A stretch of 64,000 nucleotides of DNA from Hyunsoonleella jejuensis. Its GTDB lineage: Bacteria > Bacteroidota > Bacteroidia > Flavobacteriales > Flavobacteriaceae. Each line of letters opens with the position of its first letter. Position 1 is the stretch's first letter. Below, one piece after another: positions 8,854 through 18,361 of the stretch. Under the pieces are notes generated by a model. The model ran no database searches. It was not told where the DNA came from and saw only the letters and a list, made by a program, of their open reading frames with translations. Where the stretch lies: assembly GCF_900111025.1 (NCBI RefSeq), contig NZ_FOFN01000002.1:558001-622000 (forward strand). Reading direction: 5' to 3'. A program made the position numbers and the translations under genes.

Positions 8854-9801
8854 ATGAATATATCCGTAGTTATACCACTACTTAACGAAGAAGAATCATT
8901 AAAAGAATTATATGACTGGATTGTACAAGTTATGCAATCTAATGATTTTTCATATGAAATTATTTTTATTGATGACGGCAGTACGGATGGTTCTTGGGAA
9001 ATTATTTCAGAATTATCAAAAAAAAATGCTGATGTTAAAGGCATTCGTTTTTTAAGGAACTTTGGGAAATCCCAAGCGCTTCATGCTGGTTTTGAAAAAG
9101 CTCAGGGTGATGTGGTAATTACCATGGATGCCGATTTACAGGATAATCCAGAGGAGATCCCAGAATTGTATGATTTGATAACTAAAGATGGTTACGATTT
9201 GGTATCAGGATGGAAAAAGAAACGTTACGACGCTGTTCTTAGCAAAAACCTGCCATCCAAACTTTTTAATTGGGCAGCGAGAAAAACTTCTGGTGTAAAA
9301 TTACATGATTTTAATTGCGGACTTAAGTCTTACAGAAAAGCAGTAGTAAAAAACATTGATGTTAATGGTGAAATGCACCGCTATATTCCAGTTTTGGCCA
9401 AAAATGCCGGTTATAACAATATTACCGAAAAAGTGGTTAAGCATCAAGCCAGAAAATATGGCGAAACCAAATTTGGCATAGATAGATTTATTCATGGTTT
9501 TCTGGACTTAATAACGATATGGTTTTTATCTCGTTTTGGTAAGCGCCCAATGCATTTATTTGGTTCTTTAGGTGTGCTTATGTTTGCTATTGGTTTTGCG
9601 TTTGCACTGTATTTAGGTATTGATAAGCTATTTATAAACACCTCTGGAAGATTGATTACGCAACGGCCTCAATTTTACATCGCCTTAGTTACAATGGTTA
9701 TTGGTACCCAGTTTTTTGTTGCAGGCTTTTTAGGTGAGTTAATTTTAAGAAACAGACCAGATAAGCGTCGTTATCTAATAAAAAATCAGTTAAATTTATA
9801 A
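8854..9801 (+). CDS. Family 2 glycosyltransferase, polyprenyl-phosphate type
   Basis: A 315-residue membrane-anchored GT2 enzyme of the DPM1/ArnC/GtrB group, which load a sugar onto polyprenyl phosphate. The N-terminal GT-A domain (about 1-225) has VVIPLLNEEES, IDDGSTDGS and the metal-binding MDADLQDNPEE. Two transmembrane helices follow (about 232-257 and 272-295). The gene follows the DUF4199 gene closely. The sugar transferred cannot be read from the sequence. Confidence 0.9.
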   Translation: MNISVVIPLLNEEESLKELYDWIVQVMQSNDFSYEIIFIDDGSTDGSWEIISELSKKNADVKGIRFLRNFGKSQALHAGFEKAQGDVVITMDADLQDNPEEIPELYDLITKDGYDLVSGWKKKRYDAVLSKNLPSKLFNWAARKTSGVKLHDFNCGLKSYRKAVVKNIDVNGEMHRYIPVLAKNAGYNNITEKVVKHQARKYGETKFGIDRFIHGFLDLITIWFLSRFGKRPMHLFGSLGVLMFAIGFAFALYLGIDKLFINTSGRLITQRPQFYIALVTMVIGTQFFVAGFLGELILRNRPDKRRYLIKNQLNL

Positions 9802-9874
9802 TACCACTATCACCTTTCGGTAAATAATTACTTAAAAAACACTGCTTTAAAACTGTATTTTTAATCACAATGTT

Positions 9875-9882
9875 TACTTTTG
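9875..9882 (+). promoter_or_regulatory. Putative -7 element of the phosphohexomutase operon
   Basis: TACTTTTG matches TAnnTTTG. A weak CTG lies 19 bp upstream in place of TTG. The start codon follows at 9908. Confidence 0.4.
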
Positions 9883-9907
9883 TTTACCATTACAAACCAA
9901 GATAATT

Positions 9908-11638
9908 ATGATTTACATTGAGCCAAAAATTTTAGAAAGAATAAACACATGGCTAACACCATCTTTTGATGCTGAAACACAGCAAACCATTAAAGATAGC
10001 ATCGCAAACAACCCAAAGGATATTCAAGAAAGTTTCTATAAAGATCTGGAATTTGGCACGGGTGGTATGCGTGGCATAATGGGGGTAGGCACTAATCGTA
10101 TCAATAAATATACCCTAGGAAAAAGCACTCAAGGTTTAAGTAACTATCTACATAAGCAATTTCCAAACGAAACGCCGAAAGCGGTAATTGCTTACGATTG
10201 TAGGCACAATAGCCAAACCTTGGCTAAAGTAGTGGCTAACGTGTTTTCTGCAAACGGCATCGAAGTGTTTTTGTTTGAAGATTTAAGGCCTACACCAGAA
10301 TTATCCTTTGCTGTAAAGCATTTAAACTGCCATTGCGGCATTGTGCTTACGGCATCTCACAACCCTCCAGAATACAACGGATATAAAGTATATTGGCAAG
10401 ATGGCGGTCAACTTGTACCTCCTCATGACAGCGCGGTTATTAATATGATAAACGATTTAAACTATGCTGATATAAAATTCGAGGCTAACAATGAGTTAAT
10501 TCATTATGTAGGAAAAGATGTAGACGATGTATTTATTGATGCTTCTGTTGAAAACGGAAAAGTAGGCGCTACCCAAGATGCTAAAGACAATTTAAATATT
10601 GTATTCACATCACTGCACGGTACCTCTATTACAGCAGTTCCTGAAACCTTAAAGCGTGCAGGTTATAAAAATGTACATATTGTTGAAGAGCAACGCAAAC
10701 CAGATGGTGGATTCCCAACGGTAAAATCACCAAACCCAGAAGAACCAGCAGCTCTAAAGATGGCTTTAGAACTTGCTAATGAAGTTGGAGCCGACATAGT
10801 GATTGGAACTGATCCTGACTGTGATAGATTAGGCGTTGCAGTTAGAAATTCTGAAAATAAATTACAATTGCTAAATGGTAATCAAACTATGGTAATGATG
10901 GTTGATTTTCTTTTGAAAAAGTGGAAATCTGAAGGCAAAATAAAAGGAAAGGAGTTTATAGCTACTACCATAGTCTCTACCCCAATGCTCAATAAATTAG
11001 CCGATGCTTACGGCGTGGATAATAAAATAGTGTTAACAGGTTTTAAATGGATTGCAAAACTAATTAAAGACCATCCTGAGCTAGATTTTATTGGTGGTGG
11101 TGAAGAAAGTTTTGGTTTTATGGTAGGCGATTTTGTTCGTGATAAAGATGCTGTTACCTCTACCCTTTTAGCTTGTGAAATAGCAGCAATCACTAAGGCT
11201 AATGGTAGTTCTTTCTTCGAAGAATTAATTAAGCTTTATGTAGAACATGGTTTTTACAAAGAGAAATTAGTATCGCTTACTAAAAAAGGAATTGAAGGTG
11301 CAGAAGAAATAAAACAAATGATGGCAGATGCACGAGAAAACCCCTTAACGGTCGTTAACGGTTCGAAAGTAGTTAAAATTGAAGATTACGAATCTGCCAC
11401 ATCAAAAAATCTAAGTACAGGTGAAACATCTTCGCTTGATATACCAAAATCAAATGTAATCATTTATTATACTGAAGATGGCAGTCAGGTAGCCTTAAGA
11501 CCAAGCGGTACAGAACCAAAAATTAAGTTTTATGTTAGTGTAAATTCAGAATTAGATAGTACTGAAAACTTTAAAAACACTGAAGCTCAATTAGACACTA
11601 AAGCAGAAACGATTCTGAAGGATATGAACTTGATTTAA
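9908..11638 (+). CDS. Phospho-sugar mutase (phosphoglucomutase/phosphomannomutase)
   Basis: A 576-residue alpha-D-phosphohexomutase that interconverts hexose 1- and 6-phosphates. The family's four diagnostic loops are present in order: the phosphoserine loop [14 protein letters not shown], the metal loop [10 protein letters not shown], the sugar-binding GGGEESFGF, and the phosphate-binding [12 protein letters not shown]. Length matches the PgcA-like class of Firmicutes and Bacteroidota. Its stop overlaps the start of the ABC exporter gene by one base (TAATG), so the two are translationally coupled. Confidence 0.95.
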   Translation: MIYIEPKILERINTWLTPSFDAETQQTIKDSIANNPKDIQESFYKDLEFGTGGMRGIMGVGTNRINKYTLGKSTQGLSNYLHKQFPNETPKAVIAYDCRHNSQTLAKVVANVFSANGIEVFLFEDLRPTPELSFAVKHLNCHCGIVLTASHNPPEYNGYKVYWQDGGQLVPPHDSAVINMINDLNYADIKFEANNELIHYVGKDVDDVFIDASVENGKVGATQDAKDNLNIVFTSLHGTSITAVPETLKRAGYKNVHIVEEQRKPDGGFPTVKSPNPEEPAALKMALELANEVGADIVIGTDPDCDRLGVAVRNSENKLQLLNGNQTMVMMVDFLLKKWKSEGKIKGKEFIATTIVSTPMLNKLADAYGVDNKIVLTGFKWIAKLIKDHPELDFIGGGEESFGFMVGDFVRDKDAVTSTLLACEIAAITKANGSSFFEELIKLYVEHGFYKEKLVSLTKKGIEGAEEIKQMMADARENPLTVVNGSKVVKIEDYESATSKNLSTGETSSLDIPKSNVIIYYTEDGSQVALRPSGTEPKIKFYVSVNSELDSTENFKNTEAQLDTKAETILKDMNLI

Positions 11639-13473
11639 TGAGTCATTTTACAAATATTTTAAGGTACGCAAAGCCTTATCGAAGTTATGCCGTAGGACAC
11701 ATTATTTCTAATGTGTTTTTTGCGTTATTTGGCACGCTATCTTTTATTGCATTAAAGCCAATGTTGGATGTAATTTTTGATAAGGAAAAAAGTATTCCAA
11801 CTGAAAAACCAGTTTATACAAGCATTGAAAAACTAGGTGATTTTGCAGGAGATTATTTAAATTATGAAATGCATCAATTTACCGGAGGGGACAAAGGTAA
11901 AGCCTTAATGTTCACTATTGGATTAATAGTGGTAATGTTTTTATTAAAGAATCTATTTGGTTATTTGGCCAATTACTTTCTCGTATTTTTAAGAAATGGC
12001 GTAATTCGCGATATACGCAATAGGGTGTATAAGAAAACTATGGAATTACCGCTATCGTTTTTATCAGACCAAAGAAAGGGAGATATTTTGGCTAGAGTGA
12101 CTGGGGATGTTCAAGATTTACAATATTCATTTTTATCGGTTTTAGAGCTTATAGTTAGAGAACCGCTAACAATTATATTTACCATAATCGCAATGGTATA
12201 TATAAGTCCACAGCTCACCCTTTTCGTGTTTATTTTTATTCCCGTGATGGGATTCGTAATATCCAGAATAGGTAAAAGTTTAAAACGTAAATCAGACAGG
12301 GTTCAAAAAGAGCAAGGTATGTTTTTATCAACCTTAGAAGAGACGCTTACTGGATTAAGAATTATTAAGGGTTTTAGTGCTGAAGGAAAGTTTAATGAGA
12401 AATTTCAAGAGTCTACATCGCGCTTTTACAGATTTTCAAATAAATTGATGAACAGGCAAAATTTAGCATCTCCTGCAAGCGAGTTTTTAGGAATTTGCAT
12501 GATTTCAGTAATTTTATGGTATGGTGGAAAACTCGTATTAAGTAATGATACCAACTTAGCACTAGACGGTAGTAAGTTTTTAATTTATATGGGGCTTGCC
12601 TATAATATACTTACGCCTGCCAAAGCCATTTCCCGTGGACTTTACAACATCAAGAAGGGAGGTGCTGCAGCAGAACGCATTCAAGAGATTATCGATACAC
12701 CAAATCCACTAAAAGACAAACCTGATGCGATAGTAAAAGATGGGTTTGAATCTAAAATAGAATTTAAAAATATTTCCTTTAAATACCAGGACGAATACGT
12801 GCTTAAAAATTTTAGCTTATCTATTCCAAAAGGAAAAACAGTAGCCTTGGTTGGACAATCAGGAAGTGGAAAATCAACTGTTGCAAACCTCATCACTCGC
12901 TTTTATGATGTAAATGAAGGTGAAATTTTAATAGATGCGGTAAACATACAAGATTTAACTACAAGCTCTTTACGCAAGCAACTGGGAATAGTAACCCAAG
13001 ATGCTATTTTATTTAACGATAGTATAAAAAACAACTTAAAGTTAGGCAACCAATCTGCTACAGACGAAGATATTATAGAAGCGCTTAAGGTTGCTAATGC
13101 TTGGGAATTTGTAAAAGATTTGGATGGTGTACTTGAATATAATATTGGAGATGCTGGCGGTAAACTTTCTGGAGGGCAAAAACAACGTTTAAGTATTGCG
13201 AGAGCTGTTTTAAAGAGTCCGCCAATTATGATTTTAGACGAAGCTACATCTGCTCTTGACACCGAAAGTGAAAGATTGGTGCAGGTAGCTTTAGAAAATA
13301 TGATGAAGAACAGAACATCGATTGTAATTGCACACCGCTTATCTACCATTCAAAATGCCGATGAAATCGTAGTATTAAATAAAGGTGAGATTGTTGAACA
13401 GGGTAGACACAATGAGCTTATTGCTAAAAAAGGCACCTATCAAAAACTTGTTGAAATGCAAAGTATTGCTTAG
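11638..13473 (+). CDS. ABC exporter, ATPase fused to permease (MsbA-like)
   Basis: A 611-residue half-transporter. The N-terminal membrane domain has about six helices (about 20-345). The nucleotide-binding domain follows with Walker A GQSGSGKST, signature LSGGQKQRLS, Walker B MILDEATSALD and a switch histidine in IVIAHRLST. The closest functional class is the MsbA/lipid A flippase-like exporters. The substrate is inferred to be a lipid or lipid-linked compound. It is coupled to the phosphohexomutase gene and followed by an intrinsic terminator. Confidence 0.92.
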   Translation: MSHFTNILRYAKPYRSYAVGHIISNVFFALFGTLSFIALKPMLDVIFDKEKSIPTEKPVYTSIEKLGDFAGDYLNYEMHQFTGGDKGKALMFTIGLIVVMFLLKNLFGYLANYFLVFLRNGVIRDIRNRVYKKTMELPLSFLSDQRKGDILARVTGDVQDLQYSFLSVLELIVREPLTIIFTIIAMVYISPQLTLFVFIFIPVMGFVISRIGKSLKRKSDRVQKEQGMFLSTLEETLTGLRIIKGFSAEGKFNEKFQESTSRFYRFSNKLMNRQNLASPASEFLGICMISVILWYGGKLVLSNDTNLALDGSKFLIYMGLAYNILTPAKAISRGLYNIKKGGAAAERIQEIIDTPNPLKDKPDAIVKDGFESKIEFKNISFKYQDEYVLKNFSLSIPKGKTVALVGQSGSGKSTVANLITRFYDVNEGEILIDAVNIQDLTTSSLRKQLGIVTQDAILFNDSIKNNLKLGNQSATDEDIIEALKVANAWEFVKDLDGVLEYNIGDAGGKLSGGQKQRLSIARAVLKSPPIMILDEATSALDTESERLVQVALENMMKNRTSIVIAHRLSTIQNADEIVVLNKGEIVEQGRHNELIAKKGTYQKLVEMQSIA

Positions 13474-13502
13474 AATTTTAGATAGATTAGACTTAAAAAA
13501 GT

Positions 13503-13539
13503 AAAAAAGGATAGTGATTTGGGTAACTATCCTTTTTTT
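13503..13539 (+). terminator. Intrinsic terminator after the ABC exporter
   Basis: AAAAAAGGATAG pairs with CTATCCTTTTTTT around a 12-base loop, 30 bp after the stop codon. The remaining bases up to 13776 show no gene. Confidence 0.9.
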
Positions 13540-13776
13540 GTTCATGTTAGACTTGGGGACGGCTAACATATATAAGTAGGTTTCTGATACAAATCTATAT
13601 CAAAAATACATACCAACCAAGGAAAAAATGCATTTTATCGTATTTTTTTACTTTTAATCGATATTAATTTTCATAATTATATGATTATTAAATAGTTATA
13701 TATTCTTAAAATCTCATCATAAATCTCAAATTAAACTTTCAGTATATTTATCAGTCTAAACTACCAAACCACTTTT

Positions 13777-14319
13777 GTGATAGACGAAGCACAATTAGTA
13801 GAACAATTACAATCTGATAAAGAAAAAGAAAAAGCCTTTAGAGCGCTCATGTCGCTTTACAAGGAGCGTTTATATTGGCATATCCGAAACATTGTAAAAT
13901 CTCATGATGACGCAGATGATGTGCTTCAAAATACATTTATTAAAGTTTACAAAAACATTCATAACTTTAAAGGAGATAGCAAACTGTTTTCTTGGATGTA
14001 CCGCATTGCTACCAACGAGTCTATAACCTTGATTAATAAAAACGCGAAGCGATTACAAATTACAAGTGAAGAAGTGCAGCAACTTGCCATTAACAACTTA
14101 ATATCAGATGTGTATTTTGAAGGTAATGTCATTCAACTAAAATTACAAAAAGCGATCGCTACGCTTCCCGAAAAACAACAACTAGTGTTTAACATGAAGT
14201 ATTTTGAAGATATAAAATACAAGGATATGTCTGAAATTCTAGAAACAAGTGAAGGTGCTCTTAAAGCCTCCTATCATATTGCAGTAAAAAAAATTGAAGC
14301 TTATTTAACTGATAATTAA
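13777..14319 (+). CDS. ECF-type RNA polymerase sigma factor
   Basis: A 180-residue sigma-70 family protein of the ECF class. Region 2 includes DDADDVLQNTFIKVYKNIHNFKGDSKLFSWMYRIATNE. Region 4 has LPEKQQLVFNMKYFEDIKYKDMSEILETSEGALKASYHIAVKKI. The start is GTG at 13777, as no in-frame ATG fits. It heads a three-gene unit with a single-pass membrane protein and an exported LTxxQ-like protein, a layout expected for a signal-responsive sigma/anti-sigma module. Confidence 0.93.
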   Translation: MIDEAQLVEQLQSDKEKEKAFRALMSLYKERLYWHIRNIVKSHDDADDVLQNTFIKVYKNIHNFKGDSKLFSWMYRIATNESITLINKNAKRLQITSEEVQQLAINNLISDVYFEGNVIQLKLQKAIATLPEKQQLVFNMKYFEDIKYKDMSEILETSEGALKASYHIAVKKIEAYLTDN

Positions 14320-14361
14320 ACCTTTTGAAAAAAAATTAGTCATAAGCGTAAGATTAACAAC

Positions 14362-14868
14362 ATGAACAACAAAAATTTTAAACATATAAAATCTCCTGGA
14401 TTTAATGTCCCAAAAGACTACTTTGATGCTTTTGAAGACAGGCTACTAGATAGAATTAATGCTGAAGAAAGCATTATAAGTACGAAATCTACAGGTTTTA
14501 AAGCACCTGAAGGATACTTTAACACTTTGGAAGACCGTATTATTAATATCGTTTCAGAGGAAAAAGAGACTAAAGTTATTTCCCTTCTAAACAGAAAAAC
14601 AATAGTTTATGTTTCTAGTGTTGCAGCAGCAGCTTTAGTACTTTTTAATCTGTCAATTTTTAACAACAATATTTCCATTGAAGACCTGGAGGTAGGCACG
14701 GTTGAAAATTATATTTTAGATGAAGATATCAGTTCATACGAAATTGCTTCTTTATTCAGTGATGAACTACCTACGGAAGATAGTATGATCAACTATAATT
14801 TGAATGAAGAAAATCTTGAAGAATACCTGCTAAACAATGCAGATATTGAAAGCTTGATGGTTGAATAA
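14362..14868 (+). CDS. Single-pass membrane protein next to the ECF sigma factor
   Basis: A 168-residue protein with one transmembrane helix (about 85-103). The cytoplasmic N-terminal part contains two copies of a short motif: SPGFNVPKDYFDAFEDRLL near residue 10 and STGFKAPEGYFNTLEDRII near residue 43. The C-terminal part is very acidic. It shows no zinc-binding HxxxCxxC motif of ZAS anti-sigma factors. Its position makes it a candidate anti-sigma or docking protein for the upstream sigma factor. That role is inferred from position only. Confidence 0.7.
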   Translation: MNNKNFKHIKSPGFNVPKDYFDAFEDRLLDRINAEESIISTKSTGFKAPEGYFNTLEDRIINIVSEEKETKVISLLNRKTIVYVSSVAAAALVLFNLSIFNNNISIEDLEVGTVENYILDEDISSYEIASLFSDELPTEDSMINYNLNEENLEEYLLNNADIESLMVE

Positions 14869-14870
14869 TA

Positions 14871-15326
14871 ATGCAAAATACAATGAAAAAAATACTATTT
14901 ATTATCCTGTTTTTTGTATCCGTAAGCGCTATAGCCCAAAGAGGCAATAGAGAACGCATAAAAGCCTTAAAAATCTCTTTTATTACGGAGCGTTTAAGCC
15001 TTACAGAAAAAGAGGCTCAAGAATTTTGGCCTATTTACAATGCTTTTGAGCAAAAAATGAACACAATAAGGTACAAGGAAATGAGAAGTATAAGAAAAGA
15101 TATTCGTGAAGACCTAGATACCATGACAGAGGAAGACGCCTCCGCCCTTGTTCAACGTTTTAGAAAGGCTGAACGTGAAATGTATGATTTAAAAAACACA
15201 TTTTCAGAAAAATTATCTAAAATTATTTCTGCCAAAAAAATAATTCAACTTAGAATAGCTGAAGACGATTTTAAACGAAAAATGTTAGATGAGTTTAAGA
15301 AACGAAGAGGCTCAGAAAAAAAATAA
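14871..15326 (+). CDS. Exported Spy/CpxP-like putative sensor of the ECF sigma module
   Basis: A 151-residue protein with a signal peptide (cleavage likely after AIAQ) and a highly charged all-helical mature part. LSLTEKEAQEFWPIYNAF recalls the LTxxQ family. In flavobacteria such proteins are often annotated as a sensor of an ECF-type sigma factor. The start overlaps the previous stop region (TAATAATG). An internal ATG at 14883 gives a cleaner signal peptide and is equally plausible. It is the third gene of the sigma operon and could report envelope stress. Confidence 0.75.
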   Translation: MQNTMKKILFIILFFVSVSAIAQRGNRERIKALKISFITERLSLTEKEAQEFWPIYNAFEQKMNTIRYKEMRSIRKDIREDLDTMTEEDASALVQRFRKAEREMYDLKNTFSEKLSKIISAKKIIQLRIAEDDFKRKMLDEFKKRRGSEKK

Positions 15327-15333
15327 ATATCAA

Positions 15334-16395
15334 CTATTCCCTAAATATAAGCTTAGATATTCTACCATTGCCTGCGGCATAAGCTACAGAATCGTTCAAG
15401 AATCTAATGGTATAAAAGCCCTCGTCACTCAAATGTTTCCATGTAGACCCGGAGTCGTTACTATAATCAACACCATTAAATCCAACAGCTACCAATGCTT
15501 TCGCTTTTCGGTTTGGTATATACTGTACACAACTTTTATAACTGGGGTTTTGGTTTTGTGCCACTAATTCCCAAGTTTTCCCTCCATCTTTGGTTCTTAT
15601 TTTGTTTGCTGAATTTGCGTCAGGCTGGGTATAATCGCCACCAATAGCAAATCCGTTTAATTCATCATAAAAAGCTACAGAATATATCCCCTCTGTTTCT
15701 TTTGCTTGAATTATGGGTGTTTTCACAGTCTCCCAAGTGTAACCTTTATCTGGTGAATAATAAATGTTACCATGGGTAGTTCCTATCCAGGTCTTGTCGC
15801 CAACAATGGCAATATTGGTGTCGCTTGCCGCAAAAGCGCCTTCACCTTCCTCAGCTTTTGGTAAATCTGCACAAGATAATTTTGTCCATGTATGGCCACC
15901 ATCTCGTGTAATTATAATGGATAAACAACCTTCTATACTATCGCCAATAGCAATACCTTCTTGGTCGTTCCAGAATGCCATCGAATCGTAAAAAGCTTTG
16001 GGGTGGGTTTCTTGGTATGCAATCATAAAAGGTGAACTATAATTATTTAAGTCAATTTTATATAAAATCGCTGGGCTCTCAATTGATAAAACTAAATAAC
16101 CCCTATCCGTTACAGCTAAAGACCTGAAGTTTTCTTTAAACCTTAAAAATGATACATCTTTCGAATTAGTTATAATTCTATCATGTTCATTAAATTCATA
16201 AAATCCTGTTCTCCCATCACTCGCAGCAAAATACAAAGTATTATGCTGTATCTCTATTGCCCTAACATTCAATAGCGTGTCATTTAAAAGTGTCTCTATT
16301 TCAATCTTAGAAAAATCCTTTGGTTTAAACGCTTCTTTTTTTCCACAGGAAACCAAAACTGAAAAACATAAAAAAAATAGAGACAAACGTTTCAT
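15334..16395 (-). CDS. YCF48/BNR-type beta-propeller lipoprotein
   Basis: A 353-residue lipoprotein with lipobox LVSCGK (lipidated Cys about 17). Blades carry BNR/Asp-box-like motifs: ITRDGGHTWTKL, SPDKGYTWETV, TKDGGKTWELV and SNDSGSTWKHL. Such propellers occur in photosystem assembly factor YCF48 and in sialidases. Here no sialidase catalytic residues were recognised. It is often labelled an oxidoreductase in related genomes, without support visible here. It converges on the sigma-module sensor gene. Confidence 0.82.
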   Translation of the reverse strand: MKRLSLFFLCFSVLVSCGKKEAFKPKDFSKIEIETLLNDTLLNVRAIEIQHNTLYFAASDGRTGFYEFNEHDRIITNSKDVSFLRFKENFRSLAVTDRGYLVLSIESPAILYKIDLNNYSSPFMIAYQETHPKAFYDSMAFWNDQEGIAIGDSIEGCLSIIITRDGGHTWTKLSCADLPKAEEGEGAFAASDTNIAIVGDKTWIGTTHGNIYYSPDKGYTWETVKTPIIQAKETEGIYSVAFYDELNGFAIGGDYTQPDANSANKIRTKDGGKTWELVAQNQNPSYKSCVQYIPNRKAKALVAVGFNGVDYSNDSGSTWKHLSDEGFYTIRFLNDSVAYAAGNGRISKLIFRE

Positions 16396-16469
16396 AATTA
16401 CTAATTTTTAAGAAAGATAAGTCTTAACATTCAAAAAATAAAACATTCGTCTATTCGTAGTTATTAACG

Positions 16470-16477
16470 TAACTTTG
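16470..16477 (+). promoter_or_regulatory. Putative -7 element of the RsmB-like gene
   Basis: TAACTTTG matches TAnnTTTG, 80 bp before the start at 16557. No clear -33 element is present. Confidence 0.4.
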
Positions 16478-16556
16478 TGCCCATATTTAATTAAAACATT
16501 CAAAGTTCATAGCAATTAAAACTGTAAATTGAATACTGGATACTTAGAACTAAAAA

Positions 16557-17774
16557 ATGCGCTTACACAGAAACCTTTGCTTCGCCGTAATAGACGGTTT
16601 AACCCAAATTTTTAATGAGGAGCAATATGCCGATAAAGTGATTCAACAGCTATTAAAGCGAGATAAACGCTGGGGTGCACGAGACCGTGGATTTGTGGCC
16701 GAAACAACGTATGATATTGTACGTTGGAAACGTCTGTATGCAGAAATCGCCGAAGTAAAAGAACCGTTCGATCGCGACAACCTTTGGCGCATGTTTGCTG
16801 TATGGGCAACTTTAAAAGGTATAAAATTACCCGATTGGAAATACTTTGAAAATACACCAACACGAAAAATAAAAGGACGCTTTGATGAACTTTCTAAAGT
16901 TAGAAAGTTACGAGAATCTATTCCAGATTGGATGGACGAGGTTGGTTTAGCCGAATTGGGAGAGGCTAAATGGACCAAGGAAATCGCGATGCAAAATGAA
17001 CAAGCTGAAGTTATTCTTAGAGTTAACACATTAAAAACAACAAAAGAAAAACTACAAAACATACTTTTTGATGAAAACAACATAGAAACTGTATTTATCG
17101 AAAGGTATCCATCTGCTTTAAAACTAACGGAGCGTGCTAATGTATTTGTAACCGATGCCTTTAAAAATGGACTCTTTGAAGTACAAGATGCCTCATCTCA
17201 ATTGGTGGCAGAATTCTTAGATGTACAACCAGGCATGAAAGTAGTAGACACCTGTGCAGGGGCAGGCGGAAAAACCTTACACATCGCTTCTTTAATGCAA
17301 AACAAAGGACAAATTGTGGCGATGGACATTTACGAAAGTAAACTTAAAAAGCTAAAAATAAGAGCGCGAAGAAATGGCGTGCATAATGTAGATTTAAAAG
17401 TGATTGACTCTACAAAACCCATTAAAAAACTGTACAATAAAGCTGATAGGGTTTTAATTGATGCTCCATGTTCTGGTTTGGGTGTACTGCGCAGAAATCC
17501 AGATGCGAAATGGAAATTAGAACCTGAGTTTTTAGATAGAATTAGAGGTGTACAACAAGATGTCCTACAACAATACTCCAGAATGGTAAAAGAAGGTGGT
17601 AAATTAGTATATGCTACTTGTTCGGTATTACCATCTGAAAATCAAAATCAAGTAGAGGCCTTTTTAAACTCTGAAGGAGGAGCTAATTTTGAATTGCTAA
17701 AAGATAAAAAAATATTAGCCCATGAAAATGGTTATGATGGATTTTACATGGCGTTGTTGGAACGAAAATCTTAG
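16557..17774 (+). CDS. RsmB/NOL1-type rRNA m5C methyltransferase
   Basis: A 405-residue SAM-dependent RNA cytosine-5 methyltransferase. The Rossmann core begins near residue 220 with DTCAGAGGKTLHIASLMQ. The two cysteines of the reaction are present in DAPCSGLGVLRRNPDAKW and YATCSVLPSENQNQ, as in RsmB/NOP2 proteins. The N-terminal 120 residues resemble a divergent NusB-like RNA-binding domain. The exact target nucleotide is not readable from the sequence. Confidence 0.9.
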   Translation: MRLHRNLCFAVIDGLTQIFNEEQYADKVIQQLLKRDKRWGARDRGFVAETTYDIVRWKRLYAEIAEVKEPFDRDNLWRMFAVWATLKGIKLPDWKYFENTPTRKIKGRFDELSKVRKLRESIPDWMDEVGLAELGEAKWTKEIAMQNEQAEVILRVNTLKTTKEKLQNILFDENNIETVFIERYPSALKLTERANVFVTDAFKNGLFEVQDASSQLVAEFLDVQPGMKVVDTCAGAGGKTLHIASLMQNKGQIVAMDIYESKLKKLKIRARRNGVHNVDLKVIDSTKPIKKLYNKADRVLIDAPCSGLGVLRRNPDAKWKLEPEFLDRIRGVQQDVLQQYSRMVKEGGKLVYATCSVLPSENQNQVEAFLNSEGGANFELLKDKKILAHENGYDGFYMALLERKS

Positions 17775-17827
17775 CCTAGTAACATTCTGAACTTGTTTCG
17801 GAATTTCTTCTTGCTTATCTTGCCTAT

Positions 17828-18361
17828 ATGAAAAACATAGTCTTCCTAGGCAAAAGTATTGATAACTATATCGCTGGAAAAAACGGGGAACTGGATTGGT
17901 TGGATATGATTCCAAACCCTGACCAATTAGATATGGGTTACAACGATTTGATGAACGCCATTGATGCCATTGTCATGGGAAGCGCCTCTTTTAAAACTGT
18001 TTTGGGTTTTGGTATAGATTGGCCTTACACCAAACCCGTTTTTGTGTTAAGTCGTTCCATAAAAGAAATTCCTGTGAATCTAGAGGATAAGGTTACCTTA
18101 ATTCAAGGAAAGGAAAGAGATGTCTTAGATACTATTCAGAACCAAGGTTATAAAACCTTATATATTGATGGTGGTAACGTAGTTCAAAACTTTTTAAAGC
18201 AGGATTTAATTGATGAACTTAGATTAACCACAGTTCCCATCATTCTAGGTGATGGCATTCCGCTTTTTGATGTGTTACCTAAATCCTTAGAGTTTGAGCA
18301 TGTTAAAACCGAAGTGTTTTGTAACCAGATTGTGCAGAGTTGTTACAAAAGAAAACGATGA
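17828..18361 (+). CDS. Dihydrofolate reductase-family (RibD C-terminal) protein
   Basis: A 177-residue protein of the RibD_C/DHFR-like reductase superfamily. It opens with MKNIVFLGKSIDNYIAGKNG and carries the NADPH-binding-type TLYIDGGNVVQNFL and the LTTVPIILGDGIPLF block. These stand-alone homologues (YyaP/YwjB type) have no established substrate. Its last bases overlap the start of the next gene (ATGA). Confidence 0.85.
   Translation: MKNIVFLGKSIDNYIAGKNGELDWLDMIPNPDQLDMGYNDLMNAIDAIVMGSASFKTVLGFGIDWPYTKPVFVLSRSIKEIPVNLEDKVTLIQGKERDVLDTIQNQGYKTLYIDGGNVVQNFLKQDLIDELRLTTVPIILGDGIPLFDVLPKSLEFEHVKTEVFCNQIVQSCYKRKR

Noticed and set aside
12903-13349. 148-codon antisense frame inside the ABC exporter gene
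   Set aside because: It is a shadow of the conserved ATPase domain on the other strand and has no independent features.
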